Source: Smittium mucronatum
Lineage: Eukaryota; Kickxellomycota; Harpellomycetes; Harpellales; Legeriomycetaceae
Length of the DNA stretch: 14,242 nt
Direction of reading: 5' to 3'
Assembly (NCBI GenBank): GCA_001953115.1
Contig: LSSL01006765.1
Location: 1-14,242, forward strand
Both the position numbers and the translations under genes were made by a program. Positions 1 to 9,467 of this stretch are shown one piece after another. The stretch's first letter is position 1; every line of letters starts with the position of its first letter. The notes under the pieces were generated by a model, which had not been told where the DNA came from, ran no database searches, and worked only from the letters and a program-made list of their open reading frames with translations.

Positions 1-20
1 AGGATTAATAAAATTAGGCT

Positions 21-235
21 CCTAACCAAAAGTAGGATTGATTGACATGGCTTTCCTACAAATAGCTGTTGTACACTGAGATCAGTCTGACTGTCGAACG
101 CTGGACTTGTGCACTAGACTATGTCTCAGCTGTGCTAAATTATCGGTTCCTCCTGTTTCGAGATGGTCCTCCTCTGGAATCGCTGCCCTCCAAATTGCTA
201 TGCACTGTCTCCACTATACCTAACCAAGAATAGTA
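21..235 (+). repeat. Short direct repeat CCTAACCAA, two copies
   Basis: CCTAACCAA occurs at 21-29 and 219-227. The similarity extends to 14 of 17 positions (21-37 against 219-235). A related CCCCTAAACC lies at 288-297. The core resembles the C-rich strand of TTAGGG-type telomere repeats, but each copy is single and there is no tandem array. Confidence 0.35.
71..135. other. Long two-segment hairpin
   Basis: GTACACTGAGA (71-81) pairs with TCTCAGCTGTGC (124-135). This gives 11 base pairs with one bulged C at 130 and one G-U pair. After a small internal loop the stem continues with AGTCT (84-88) against AGACT (116-120), extended by a G89-T115 wobble. GTC (93-95) can pair with GAC (104-106) at the tip. 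The pairing is symmetric in DNA, so the transcribed strand is not decided. Confidence 0.55.
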
Positions 236-243
236 CGATGCTG

Positions 244-293
244 TAGGGGATTTTAGTTTAGCGTACTTCGAAAAGTACACTATTAAGCCCCTA
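244..293. other. Rod-like hairpin with CGAA tetraloop
   Basis: TAGGGG (244-249) pairs with CCCCTA (288-293). Further pairs follow at 252-255 against 284-287 and 259-261 against 280-282. The tip is a perfect 6-bp stem, GTACTT (263-268) with AAGTAC (273-278), closing a CGAA loop. About 19 pairs fall within 50 nt, which is far more ordered than the flanking DNA. Confidence 0.55.
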
Positions 294-345
294 AACCACG
301 GCAAGGTATTTCACTCTTAAGGGAAATCATTTTTATACAAAAGGG

Positions 346-363
346 TTTCTTTGCACAAAGAAA
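346..363. other. Short perfect inverted repeat
   Basis: TTTCTTTG (346-353) and CAAAGAAA (356-363) are perfect reverse complements separated by two bases. It lies just downstream of the GC island. It could be a hairpin in a transcript of the island; nothing shows that it acts as a terminator. Confidence 0.35.
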
Positions 364-365
364 GT

Positions 366-1786
366 CTTTGTAATGAGATGTGATAGCAGTTATCATGTTT
401 CTTTTGGTTTACAACATACATAAATTGGTGGGATCGACAAAACAAAAAGGTTTTTAGTTTTAATATAAAAAGGGAAGGGATTCGAGTTTGATTAAAATAT
501 ATCTCATTTTTTTATTATTCTGATTTAAATATACAACCTTTCAAAGTATTTAATTTTGAATATTTTTAGCCCCAGATAGGTTTAATACACTAGTGTTATG
601 TGCCTGGCTAAAAAAAAAATTTTTTTTAGATGAAATTAAAGTAAAAGATAAAGATTATTTTTAAGCTTTTATTTCAATGGATGATATAACACGGTCAATT
701 AAAACGACTTTATTTATTAACCTTAATAACAATATGTTGATCATAGAATATTAATAGTTATGATAATAAAGTCCCAAATGGAAAATTCGGATCTAAAGCG
801 TGAAAAAGATGTTTAAGTTTAATTTATTCCTCAATTATGGATTTCTATATTAAGACTAATCTTTAATAGTATTTTATTATGAAAGAATATCTCACATTGG
901 TAGAAAGGTGGTAAAAAGATACATAAAAGAACGTCTATATTCCTACCGAAATACAATAAAAGTACAAACTTAAGTAATTCTGATAATCAATATATTTCAG
1001 TATTTGCTTGAGCTTATTACTCAGTTAAAAAAATTTATATACCAGAAACTATTCCGGTAGATTTTTGAGTTTTGGACTAAAAAGTTTATACTTTTCCAAC
1101 AAACAAAAAAAACAAAAAAAAAACCCCACTCTTTTAGCCAATTTGGCTTAAATACTGAAACTTTTGGGAGATTTTTGAAACTTTTCATTGAGAATATAGT
1201 CGAAATTTATAAAACTAAAAGACCTCCATCGATGTTAATTTATTGTTGGTGAGCCCTTAATATTCAGTCACAAAACTGAAATCTATGTAAAGAATCAGAA
1301 CTATTAATTATGTAATTTATAGATTTTTAGATGTATTTAACGTGTATTGTTCGCCAGAAAAAATATAGTGGTGGTTTTTAACGAAATCGCATTCTAATTG
1401 AAATTCCGAATATAAAAAATGTCCGCCACAATGCACTATAACAACTATTAGTGGAATCAATATGGTATAGTACTATTTAGGAGTATGAAAATTTTCATTG
1501 GATAAATATGAATACTTAAGAAATAGAAGACCAAAATTAAAGATCTAATATCGAAAGTTTGTATAGTGCTAAATCAAAATTAGCTGTAAGTTGTACAGAC
1601 CGAATATATCGCTATTATTGCCGAATTTTTTGTAGGTAAAAATATACCTTTCTTTTTATTGAATTTGATTTATTGATTAATATATTTTGATTTGAAAAGA
1701 AAAGATTTTTTTATTACAGGTGAATATCTTGACATGTTTATAACATGTTTTCGATTATGAGAGTACATTCTGGTTGTGATAAGACT
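366..1786. other. Gene-free AT-rich spacer
   Basis: No open frame or RNA gene is supportable here. It contains A-rich tracts at about 1103-1123, a small palindrome AGCCAATTTGGCT (1136-1148), and a repeated ACATGTTT flanking about 1740. It may include the promoter of the cell-wall gene relic downstream, but no distinctive promoter element can be defended in DNA this rich in A and T. Confidence 0.5.
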
Positions 1787-1820
1787 ATGTTTACTATAAA
1801 TATCTTGTGCTTATTGCCCA
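1787..1820 (+). CDS. Possible first exon of the Ecm33/Sps2-like gene
   Basis: An ATG at 1787 opens a short hydrophobic peptide, MFTINILCLLP, ending at a GTATTT that could be a 5' splice site at 1821. Splicing to the acceptor-like AAAATAG ending at 1999 would remove 179 nt. It would rejoin in the correct phase with the frame that begins the cell-wall protein (T-Q-C-N-N-G-F...). Ecm33-family genes need an N-terminal secretion signal, and the main block lacks one, so an upstream exon is expected. The hydrophobic core is short for a signal peptide, so this is a tentative model. A closer 28-nt alternative intron (1821-1848) leads only to a frame that stops soon afterwards. Confidence 0.2.
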
Positions 1821-2240
1821 GTATTTGTTAAACTAATATTTTTAACAGACTTAGCAAAAAACAAACACGCTCAATTTGAAATTTCCCATCTTTTCTTTAT
1901 TCCTATCCATAGTATCTGTTAAGTAAAGCGATCACGAAATTCCATGAAAACTAAAAATCATTAGTCATATTTAAAAAAAAATGATTAAAATTAAAATAGC
2001 ACAATGCAACAATGGTTTCAATATAACGAGTTAAGCCGACATCTACTCCGTTTCTAGCTGCACAAAAATAGAGGGGGGTATTTTTATATCAGATTCTGCC
2101 CTCGAAACAATAGATTTATCGAATATAGAAGAAATACAAGGCCATATATCGGTTAATGAAGCAAACAACTTAACCTTACTGAAAATGGACTGTTTAAAGT
2201 CGTTTCCAGGAGACTTCTTTATGTATGGTAATGAGCTCTA

Positions 2241-2252
2241 GCTGAATTCAGC
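2241..2252. repeat. 12-bp perfect palindrome at the frame-change site
   Basis: GCTGAATTCAGC is its own reverse complement. It lies exactly where the cell-wall relic changes reading frame, overlapping the TAG at 2239-2241. The adjoining AGCTCTAGCT also repeats AGCT. Confidence 0.5.
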
Positions 2253-2556
2253 GCCAAATCATTATCGGCTGTAAATAATTTTACTGTAGAATCAAACGAG
2301 ATTCTTACCGAATTGAATCTGAGTTCATTATCACAAGTTTCAAATATGATTATTTTTTCTAATTCAATCCACTCCTTGAATATTAACAACCTGCAATAAG
2401 TTAAAAGCGTCACAATAGGTTTAAACATTGGACTAGGAAGTGTTAGTGTCCAAAATTTAGAAAATTTATCAAGTTTCATGTATATAGTTAGTAAATCATC
2501 TTTCCCGAATGTCCACATTCCATTGCTCTCAAATTTAAAATGATGCTGTGTTTTAA

Positions 2557-3192
2557 AATATTTCAGACCTTAATACATTGCAGTTAAGTTCTATAGATGG
2601 AGATCTAATATTAAGTGGCAATAAGATAAAGTATTTTTCATCTGAGAACCTCAAAAGTTTAGGGGGCTCACTCTCAATTCTAAAGAACGATATCCTATAC
2701 ACAGTTCAAATGCCTGAACTTTCATCTATAGGCAAAAGAATCCAAATAATTATTAATGCGGAATCAATAAATATAAATGAAAACTCTTTCACAAAACTCT
2801 TTACAATCGGAGATGGAACTATTGCAATGGGTGGTATCAGCGCATTCATGCTTCCCGAGATAATCATTATTAATGGATGCGTAATCATTGAATCTTCTGA
2901 ATATCTTGATTGTGCCTCAGCTATCAAACAAATCTTTAAAAATTTGTCAGGTTTAATTTCTTGTGGAATTTCATTTCAATTTTCGTCATCAAACGATACG
3001 CCACAATTTCTTGTCAATTCCCAAGACGATTCCACTTCAAACGTTGCAAAAACTACTTCTATTACGAGCACTCGCTCTTCCAATTCCAATAATAAGTCTC
3101 AGTATGCGAGTAACTCTATCTCAATGGTAAAACCCAACACATTCTACCAATCGCTCTTTATACTAGCATTGGAATTTATCATAGTGGTATAA
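2557..3192 (+). CDS. Intact 3' block: L-domain repeats, Ser/Thr linker, GPI tail
   Basis: This is the undamaged C-terminal part of the relic. A TTG at 2578 can be taken as residue 1, but no ATG begins the block, so independent translation is doubtful. From 2578: residues 1-110 hold beta-strand repeats (SSIDGDLILSGN, LKSLGGSLSILKN, MPELSSIGKRIQI). Asp-Cys at 111-112 and Cys129 form the C-terminal cap typical of the family. Residues 135-182 are a Ser/Thr/Asn-rich linker. Residues 189-204 are a hydrophobic tail fitting a GPI-attachment signal, with a plausible cleavage site near 178-180; Glu199 inside the tail is slightly unusual. N-glycosylation sequons lie at residues 122, 139 and 172. All nine glutamines are CAA or CAG, which argues against a genetic code that reads TAA as glutamine. 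Confidence 0.5.
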   Translation, partial: NISDLNTLQLSSIDGDLILSGNKIKYFSSENLKSLGGSLSILKNDILYTVQMPELSSIGKRIQIIINAESININENSFTKLFTIGDGTIAMGGISAFMLPEIIIINGCVIIESSEYLDCASAIKQIFKNLSGLISCGISFQFSSSNDTPQFLVNSQDDSTSNVAKTTSITSTRSSNSNNKSQYASNSISMVKPNTFYQSLFILALEFIIVV

Positions 3193-3546
3193 TTTACCGT
3201 TTTATTATTTAATTTTTAACATTATACGAATAGTATTGTAATTTATATACACATACAAATCATTTTCCTTATAGCTATTAACATGACTTTAATACAATAC
3301 ATATAATGATGTGTAGTAATGCTGTACCACTTTAATAACAATTTAAGTTATTCCATCTTTTCTTCAATAAAAACTTTAAATGATATTAATTCAATTAAAA
3401 ACCCGTTATATTGAAAAAAATAAAAATGAACACAGGTGCATATATTATAGTTTTCCATAGAAAATTTCTCGCTTGTTATTTGATTTTGATAAAAAATGAA
3501 AAATTATTTCAGATGAAAAATCTGAAAAGGTACAGCTATAAAAAAG
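3193..3546. other. 3' flank of the cell-wall relic
   Basis: This is AT-rich sequence after the natural stop, with no gene-like frame that stands out. The open frame beginning near 3411 encodes a Phe/Ile/Leu-rich low-complexity peptide, as expected from translated AT-rich DNA. The flank presumably includes the old polyadenylation region, but no specific signal can be assigned. Confidence 0.5.
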
Positions 3547-3580
3547 CCACCCCCCTCTCTCTCTTTTTTTTTTCTTTGCA
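3547..3580 (+). other. Polypyrimidine tract with splice-acceptor-like end
   Basis: A run of C and T, beginning CCACCCCCCTCTCTCTC and continuing into T's, ends in CTTTGCAG at 3580. This has the form of a strong 3' splice site. A second acceptor-like TTTTCAG ends at 3645. Together they suggest that the exon-like sequence after them was once part of a spliced gene. Confidence 0.35.
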
Positions 3581-3640
3581 GATTCTCCAAATTAGATTAG
3601 CAAATGAAGTTTTAATATTCCTTATTTTATACTTCTTATT

Positions 3641-3898
3641 TTCAGTATTTATTTTCTTCATAACTGGCAATTGAAAAGCTGTAAAAGCATTAGAGCACTA
3701 AAACATCAGATCAGCGAGAATGGGGATCTTCCAACCATCCAAATACCACTAAATACCAAAATATTGAGTAGACTTATAAAAATGATTCTTCATTCTGGAA
3801 AATGGATGTGCTTGAAACTGTCAACCAAATTTAATTTAATTGCACGAAATAGAGTAACTCTAAGAAAGGGAAGGCCGGCCAGTTTTTACCTACGCTGA
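3641..3898 (+). pseudogene. Unrecognised exon-like block
   Basis: After the acceptor-like TTTTCAG, a frame stays open to the TGA at 3896-3898. It has higher G+C and a more protein-like composition than its surroundings, for example SIRALKHQISENGDLPTIQI (about 3689-3748) and LRKGRPASFYLR at the end. I do not recognise it with confidence. The stretch IQIPLNTKILSRLIKMILH is faintly like the N-terminal part of Skp1 (I-P-x-P...IL..VI......H). The spacing to a second faint similarity in another frame (about 3850-3892) is too short for Skp1, so this link is not reliable. It could be a decayed exon or a chance frame. Confidence 0.2.
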
Positions 3899-4559
3899 AT
3901 GGATCAAACTAAAAAAATCAAACTTCTAATTATAATGAGTCCCAGTTGAGAATAGTTGTGAAAACTCTCGGGGGAGGAAGGAGAGTATTCTAAACATATT
4001 TAATTAAATCCAATCTGAGATCGCCGAAAATATTTTTTTATTGAAAGCAGCCAAATTTCCGATCGACATCAGAGTGCCCATGAAATTTAAATTTCAATAT
4101 AAAAGCGATTATCATACCCTGCAAATTAATTTCCATGAAGTATGAAGCTGATACAGTGTTATATAAGAGTAGTGTGACTAGTTATTTTATTTTTTTCATC
4201 TAATTTAAATCTTTTTAAATCGATTTTTATAAATTTATACTACCTTTTAATTTATTCCTATTGAAGAAAACTCTTTAATGCATTCAGATAGAGAAAAGGA
4301 ACTATGAATAACATAAAGATCTATACGCATCAGCATTAGGCAATAAAAAAATCTATTTCAATTATATCTTTTCTGAGACTAGAACTCCTTGTCTTCGGAA
4401 AAATGAGGATATGAACCTCCTGGACCATCTATCAATTGCCAAATATAAAATCTCCAAATGAATTTTTTCTTAAAAATAAATAACTATCTAGAATAAATAA
4501 TCTCAAAACTTTTTAACATATCTTTATGATTTGTACATGATAAATTTATTTTTTTAGAA
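3899..4559. other. AT-rich spacer with short open stretches
   Basis: No gene is supportable. A purine-rich segment, GGGGGAGGAAGGAGAG, lies at about 3970-3985. A 49-codon open stretch at 4312-4461 (+) encodes a mixed-composition peptide (…LRKNEDMNLLDHLSIAKYK). It has no ATG at its beginning, and that length is expected by chance. Confidence 0.4.
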
Positions 4560-4831
4560 GTGGATCTGCCGATTTATTCCAGCACCGTTGCGAAATAACT
4601 TAAAATTTTCAATTTCTATTTTCAGCTAGTCATGAAAAGATATATTTGTAAAACTTCTGGATTCAGGGGGGGAGTATAATCTCACTTTAAGTCGGCTCCA
4701 ATTCCATTCAGTTGATCTTAAGTTTTTTTTATGAAATATATCTCAAAAGAAAAAATGTTTTATAATTAGATTGATTAATCAGTCCGGAAAATCCCTATTC
4801 ATAATATTCATTGGGCTGCGAAAGGTTATAA
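4560..4831. other. Slightly GC-richer patch, possible relic
   Basis: Base composition rises locally. Short peptides such as EVDLPIYSSTVAK (frame ending near 4602) appear but are cut by stops in every frame. An acceptor-like TCTATTTTCAG lies at 4615-4625 and a run of seven G's at 4666-4672. It may be a decayed coding fragment; no family is recognisable. Confidence 0.25.
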
Positions 4832-5304
4832 ATGTTTAATCTGATAAATATGTTTAATATATTTAAAAAATTGTATAACATATATGGAATATTAGAACAC
4901 TTATTTGGAATTTCTCAAAAACTAAATAAAATTGGTGAATTGGTATTCAAGAAAGATACTAAAATTAAATATAATATGCAAATTTTACAAGAAAAAAACA
5001 ATATAAGAAATTTAAACTCCAATTTTTATAATTGATAATTAGATATGGGGAAGCCCTACAAAGAAAAATTATTGAAAATAATAAAAATATAAATAATGAT
5101 TTCCTAAATAATTATGAGGGTATAACATCTTTTAAAAATCTTTGTTGAAGGTTTAAAATTATTTTAAAAGTACAATTATATATTTATTCCGAAAAATAAG
5201 ATGGGTTTATACACGAAGCTAAAACACCTTAACAAGATATTTATTCGGAATCATTGAAAAAAATTTCTGATGATTATTTAAGCTACACTAAAATTTTGCC
5301 AGTG

Positions 5305-5370
5305 GGTATTATATATGTGTGAAAGTTATAATAATAAAACAAAACAAAATATACACATATAACCAATACC
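5305..5370. repeat. Inverted repeat with small internal loop
   Basis: GGTAT (5305-5309) pairs with ATACC (5366-5370), and TATATGTGT (5312-5320) pairs perfectly with ACACATATA (5353-5361). The loop of about 32 nt is A-rich. Fourteen pairs in total; no known element type is recognised. Confidence 0.35.
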
Positions 5371-5765
5371 ATGGATTTTATTAAATCAGCATGTATTATT
5401 AAATAAAAAAATACCAAATATATCAAAAAAAGTTAATTCAAAGAAATCGAATTCTTTGGAATTTTTTTTTCAAAAGATTGATTGTAATTAGTTTAATATA
5501 TTAAAAAATTGGCCTGAAAAGATTTTTATTTTTTTATTTTTTTTTACACGAGACTAATTTATTAAAAGATTAATTTTTAAAGAGAAAATAATTCCAAACA
5601 AATGTTTTTAAAAAGAGTATAATATTTCAGTTCATCAAAAAAAAAATCGTAAAGAGGCGAATGACATGCACAAAATCTATTATTTAAAGATATTATGTCT
5701 GAAATTCGAAGATAAAAAAAGTTTAAGAGATAATATAAAATAGTTTAAAATTTATTATAGTTTGA

Positions 5766-5783
5766 TTTTTTTTTTTTTTTTTT
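5766..5783 (+). repeat. T18 homopolymer
   Basis: An uninterrupted run of 18 T's. It is the longest homopolymer noted in the window and a likely site of length error or polymorphism. Confidence 0.7.
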
Positions 5784-5994
5784 ACTGAAGATGCCTCAAG
5801 ACATTTATTGTTTGGGTTTTTATTTTTCTTTAAGTGATACTCTTAAAATATTTATTAGTAATAACAAAAATCAAAATAAATCAAAATAGAAAAAAGATAA
5901 TATAATCAAAAGTTAAAGAAAAAAGAACGATCACAATTATATTTAAATAATTTTATAAAAAAAATAAGTTACTATAGCTGCATAAAATTCTGCA

Positions 5995-6009
5995 AACTTC
6001 CAGGAAGTT
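5995..6009. repeat. Perfect palindrome AACTTCC-A-GGAAGTT
   Basis: Seven-base arms flank a single central A. With one bulged A the pairing extends outward through TGCA on both sides. It lies in a locally GC-richer stretch (about 5985-6095) with no open frame. Confidence 0.4.
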
Positions 6010-9000
6010 GCAAAGAATCCACGGAAAAAAACACGAGATTCAAAGGAAATTACAATTCGAGAATGAATTCTTCCCTAGTTCTGGAAAAATCTCACCACAT
6101 ATATAGATATTTAGAAATATATTTAATATTGAATAAATTAAAAATCATAAATTCACTTTTTTTTATTGTCGCAAAAATAATAATATAGATATAAATTATT
6201 TAGACCAACAGGGCTTGGAATTTCATCGATACAAAAAATAAATAATTTTTCAAACCCAATATAAATACAATATAAGAATTTCACAGGATAAAATGAATCC
6301 AAAAATTGCCTCCCATGTAAATAATATTTAGTAACTAACAATAATTTGGAAATTAATACGATATAATTTACTGAATTTTTTTTTCATTTTTTTCAATTGT
6401 ATTAATTTAATTATAGATTATAATAATGTTATATATTTTTTATTGGATTCTTCAAATTATAAACGAAGAATGATAATATTGAAAAATTGATTTTTTACTA
6501 TATAACTATGATTTAATTTCTTATATTATAATTTAAAATGAAAAAACCATTGTTTTTTTTTAAAAAAAGATTTGGCGAATTAGTAATAGTTTTATTGATT
6601 AAACACACCTTTAGCATAACATATTTCAAAATAAATCATTTAATATCTTTAAATCATAAAATTTATTTTAAATCGCCTATAATAAGGTTTATAATTCTTA
6701 AAAAACCCTGCAATATCTAAAAGTACTAAAAAAAGAATGGTTCTAAAAGTACACATCCATATTTCATGATAAACAGATTTAATGAAAAATACATAAAAAA
6801 AAAATCATAATTTGTAGGTGATATTGATATTTTTTCTCTAATAATTAATAATTTTGGATTTTTCTAGTTTCAGAGTCAAAGAATTTTAATATCAAAAGAA
6901 TAATTATTAATATTTTAACGGCTGTAACTTATTTTTTGGCCCAAATTCGAATATAGATCTTATTTATTATTGATGACACCATTCAATAATATTATATTTT
7001 TTTACATTTGACAAAAATAAAATATATTTGATCCTATAAATTAAACCGGTTTCAATTCTACTACTACTTGGCTGAATGTATAATTTAATGTGTCATTAGC
7101 TGTATATTTAACTGAAAAAATTATCTTCTGGATGATAAAGATGAAGAATGAGAAATTATAGCGCACTATTTTTTATTATGAATGGTTCAAATGCTTAATT
7201 TATTGGGAATCGGAATTTTTATATTCCTTGAGCTAAACATTTGTCTTTTTTATATAATACAATATTATTTATTAATAATGTTTAAGATAAAAAAAAATCG
7301 CTCAAGATATTAAAAAGAGATGAAATATAATTAAGCTCTAAGTTTGTATTTCATGATTTAACTACAGCTTTATTCTACGAATAATATAATTATCTTGATT
7401 TTTTTCAAGGTTTATAATAAATAGTACATTTAATTGCTATTTTTACTTTATTTTATTAATTTAAATATTAAAAGAAAATTAATTTTAAAAAATTATAATG
7501 AAAATTTAGCTAACGGATCAAAAATCGTGTATAAATTTAGTATTTTTAAGAGTAAAATCTATTTAGTTTAAAAAAAAAAATCGTTCATATGGATTTGCTT
7601 TATTTCATTTTTTTTAACTCGGTTGATGATCTTATCAATAGAAGCGTATGAAGATTTTTAGCTAATAAACAAAGGATTTCATATTTAATTTTCGGTATCT
7701 ATCAATATCTAATATACTATTGGCTATTTTTTTATCTTTCTAATACATATCTATTTACGAAAAAACCTTTCACAACCAATCGCTTATTTTATTACGAAAT
7801 CATCATAAATAAATATTTATTGCTCTAAATCTTAAAAAAAAAATTTTTTGTAATAAACGACTCAAATATTAATCAATAATATTCTATTGACGCTTTTAAA
7901 ACGTAAAATTGATTATTTTTGAATTTTTAAAAATAAAAAGATTTCTCAAGGATTTTATAATTCTGAAAAAATATTTTTAGAGCTTCACTTGTTTATAAAA
8001 CCGTAATTTTAACCATTTTTAAAGATATTTTCACAAAAATATACTAAAATATTCACTTTATACAGATTTAAATTTTATAATACATAATTTTTTAAAAATA
8101 AAATGATAAATACGTCAAGCTTCATCAGAATAGATAATATATAGATTAAATCATACTATACCAAAATTTAAAACATTAAACATTATATAGATCACCAAAA
8201 AGACTTTTGATTTTATCTTCTAACTAAATTTATCTTAGAAATTGAAATTAAATCGCATATGAGCCTATTTACTGAAGGAAATTATGCTATTAACCCAATT
8301 TTATTGAATTGTCTTAATATATTTTTAAATAAATTAACTTAAAATAGATCATAATATTTATTTATATTATGTACGTTGTGATTGAAGTTTTTTTTATTTA
8401 ATAGCATCAATTGCGAAGGTAGCCTATTCCCATAAATCTAGCACAATAAAATCTTTGGGATAAAAATATATGACTGGAAAAATAAAATTACTGAAAATAA
8501 TTTCCTGATTCATCTCTTATGTTATCTTTAATTTATTTGAAAGTTATAATGAAAGATAATATTGATTATGGATTTTTTTAGGGATATTTTAAATAAGGAT
8601 GGAATATTTATAAAATTATAAAGAAATATGTTTAACGGGGTTATTCAATTATACACGCAAAATATAAAGACTGTGTTTGAGGTATTAAGTTCTATCTGAT
8701 TTAGCTAAATATTTCTAATCTGACTTCTTTTCTGTTTCATTTCCCTCTTATATAATTGTTAAAATAACAAGATTAACCTAAAACCAAACCTAAAAAGGAA
8801 CAATATCTTAGTTATTCTATGATTTTTTTATGAAAAGATATTCTCACTAGATTGTTAAGCTAATTTAATAATTCAAGCAATGAAAATAAAAAATATTACT
8901 AAGTTTAAAAAATCACATTTTCCCTCCATTTTTTTGACCCCTTTTTTTCCTTCCTAGTCTCCTCTTTTTTATAATTTTTAAGCTTGATAATGATCGTATT

Positions 9001-9467
9001 TTCTAAGAAATGACACTCCCCATACTTATTTCCATCACTAAAAAATCTAGTTTTATTTATTTTATCCTCTGCACTTTAAGGGCATGTTTCTTATTTTTTA
9101 CATCAGAAATACTTTAGCAATATGCATTTATTATTTAGTAGGAACAATAATTTCAGGTGGTTAAATTTTACGGGTGAAAGATATGGATTAAATGCATTAT
9201 GGAGGTTCTATTATCACAGGTTTTTATGTTTATAATCCAAAATCCAGTGGGAAATTTATTTTTATTATGCAAGGTAAATAGAAAATGTTATACTAACTCC
9301 GGAAATCTTTATGAAAATAAATTCGAATTAAAACAATTCAAAAATCAAAATAGCCATTAATATAAAATAACAGCAACATTAATAACTTATTGAATTTAGA
9401 GCGTATGTTTTACAAAATTACATTCTTCATAATTCTTCAAAAAAAACCCATTAAATTCGAAAAACTG

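Larger units (their letters stand above)
1..300. ncRNA. Candidate structured RNA or element edge (GC island)
   Basis: This stretch is about 43% G+C by hand count, roughly double most of the window, and the composition drops sharply after about 300. All six frames are short; the longest, about 55 codons on the minus strand, has no ATG and no recognisable family. Two extended imperfect hairpins lie inside it, at 71-135 and 244-293, with a smaller pairing of GTAGGA (32-37) with TCCTAC (54-59). That density of pairing with no coding frame suggests a structured RNA on an unknown strand. The window may begin inside it. I compared it from memory with U1-U6, U3, SRP RNA, RNase P/MRP and tRNA and found no convincing match. 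A solo LTR or other transposon edge is an equal alternative. Confidence 0.3.
1996..3192 (+). pseudogene. Decayed Ecm33/Sps2-family GPI-anchored cell-wall protein
   Basis: The family consists of secreted, glycosylated, GPI-anchored fungal proteins built of leucine-rich receptor-L-like repeats, needed for cell-wall integrity or spore-wall formation. The N-terminal block shows the signature order Cys (2005), ITS-stop-AD (2026-2040), then SSCTKIEGGI (2053-2082). It continues through repeats such as ETIDLSNIEEIQGHISVNE. Later blocks read FTVESN..LTELNLSSLSQV and SSIDGDLILSGNKI. The relic is broken: stops at 2032-2034, 2397-2399 and 2554-2556, and frame changes near 2239 (where the first frame meets TAG) and near 2540 in an A-rich run (where the second meets TGA). 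The stops at 2032 and 2554 sit where the family pattern suggests glutamine, so CAA to TAA decay is likely. Beyond 2557 the frame is open to the natural stop. The family is clear; the exact orthologue (Ecm33, Sps2, Pst1 or Meu10) is not. Confidence 0.78.

Noticed and set aside
170..205. Similarity of CTGGAAT...GCCCTCCAA to the reverse complement of 18S rRNA
   Set aside because: Only two short words match, the intervening conserved sequence is missing, and the flanks do not continue the match.
2219..2518. 99-codon minus-strand open frame
   Set aside because: It is the antisense shadow of the Ecm33/Sps2-like relic and has no recognisable features.
1996..2560. Genetic code in which TAA encodes glutamine
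   Set aside because: At least two TAA codons fall at predicted Gln positions, but the intact 3' block uses CAA or CAG for all nine of its glutamines and ends on TAA. The frame changes near 2239 and 2540 would also remain unexplained.
2491..2566. 76-nt GTAAAT...TTTCAG intron that would restore the frame
   Set aside because: It joins in phase, but the removed stretch encodes SFPNV and the following block that matches the Ecm33 family pattern, so it looks like coding sequence with damage rather than an intron.
4790..5150. Gene at 4832-5035 continuing in another frame to about 5146
   Set aside because: Composition is Asn/Lys/Ile-rich, the frame breaks at 5033, and frames of this length are expected by chance at this base composition.
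6971..7080. C/D-box snoRNA (TGATGA near 6971, CTGA near 7070)
   Set aside because: The terminal stem is weak and AT-only, no internal D' or C' box is visible, and single boxes are expected by chance.
7180..7200. tRNA B-box-like GGTTCAAATGC
   Set aside because: There is no A box upstream and no acceptor stem or cloverleaf can be drawn.
8095..8130. Minus-strand hammerhead ribozyme core (CTGATGA)
   Set aside because: No GAAA core or flanking helices lie at the required spacing.
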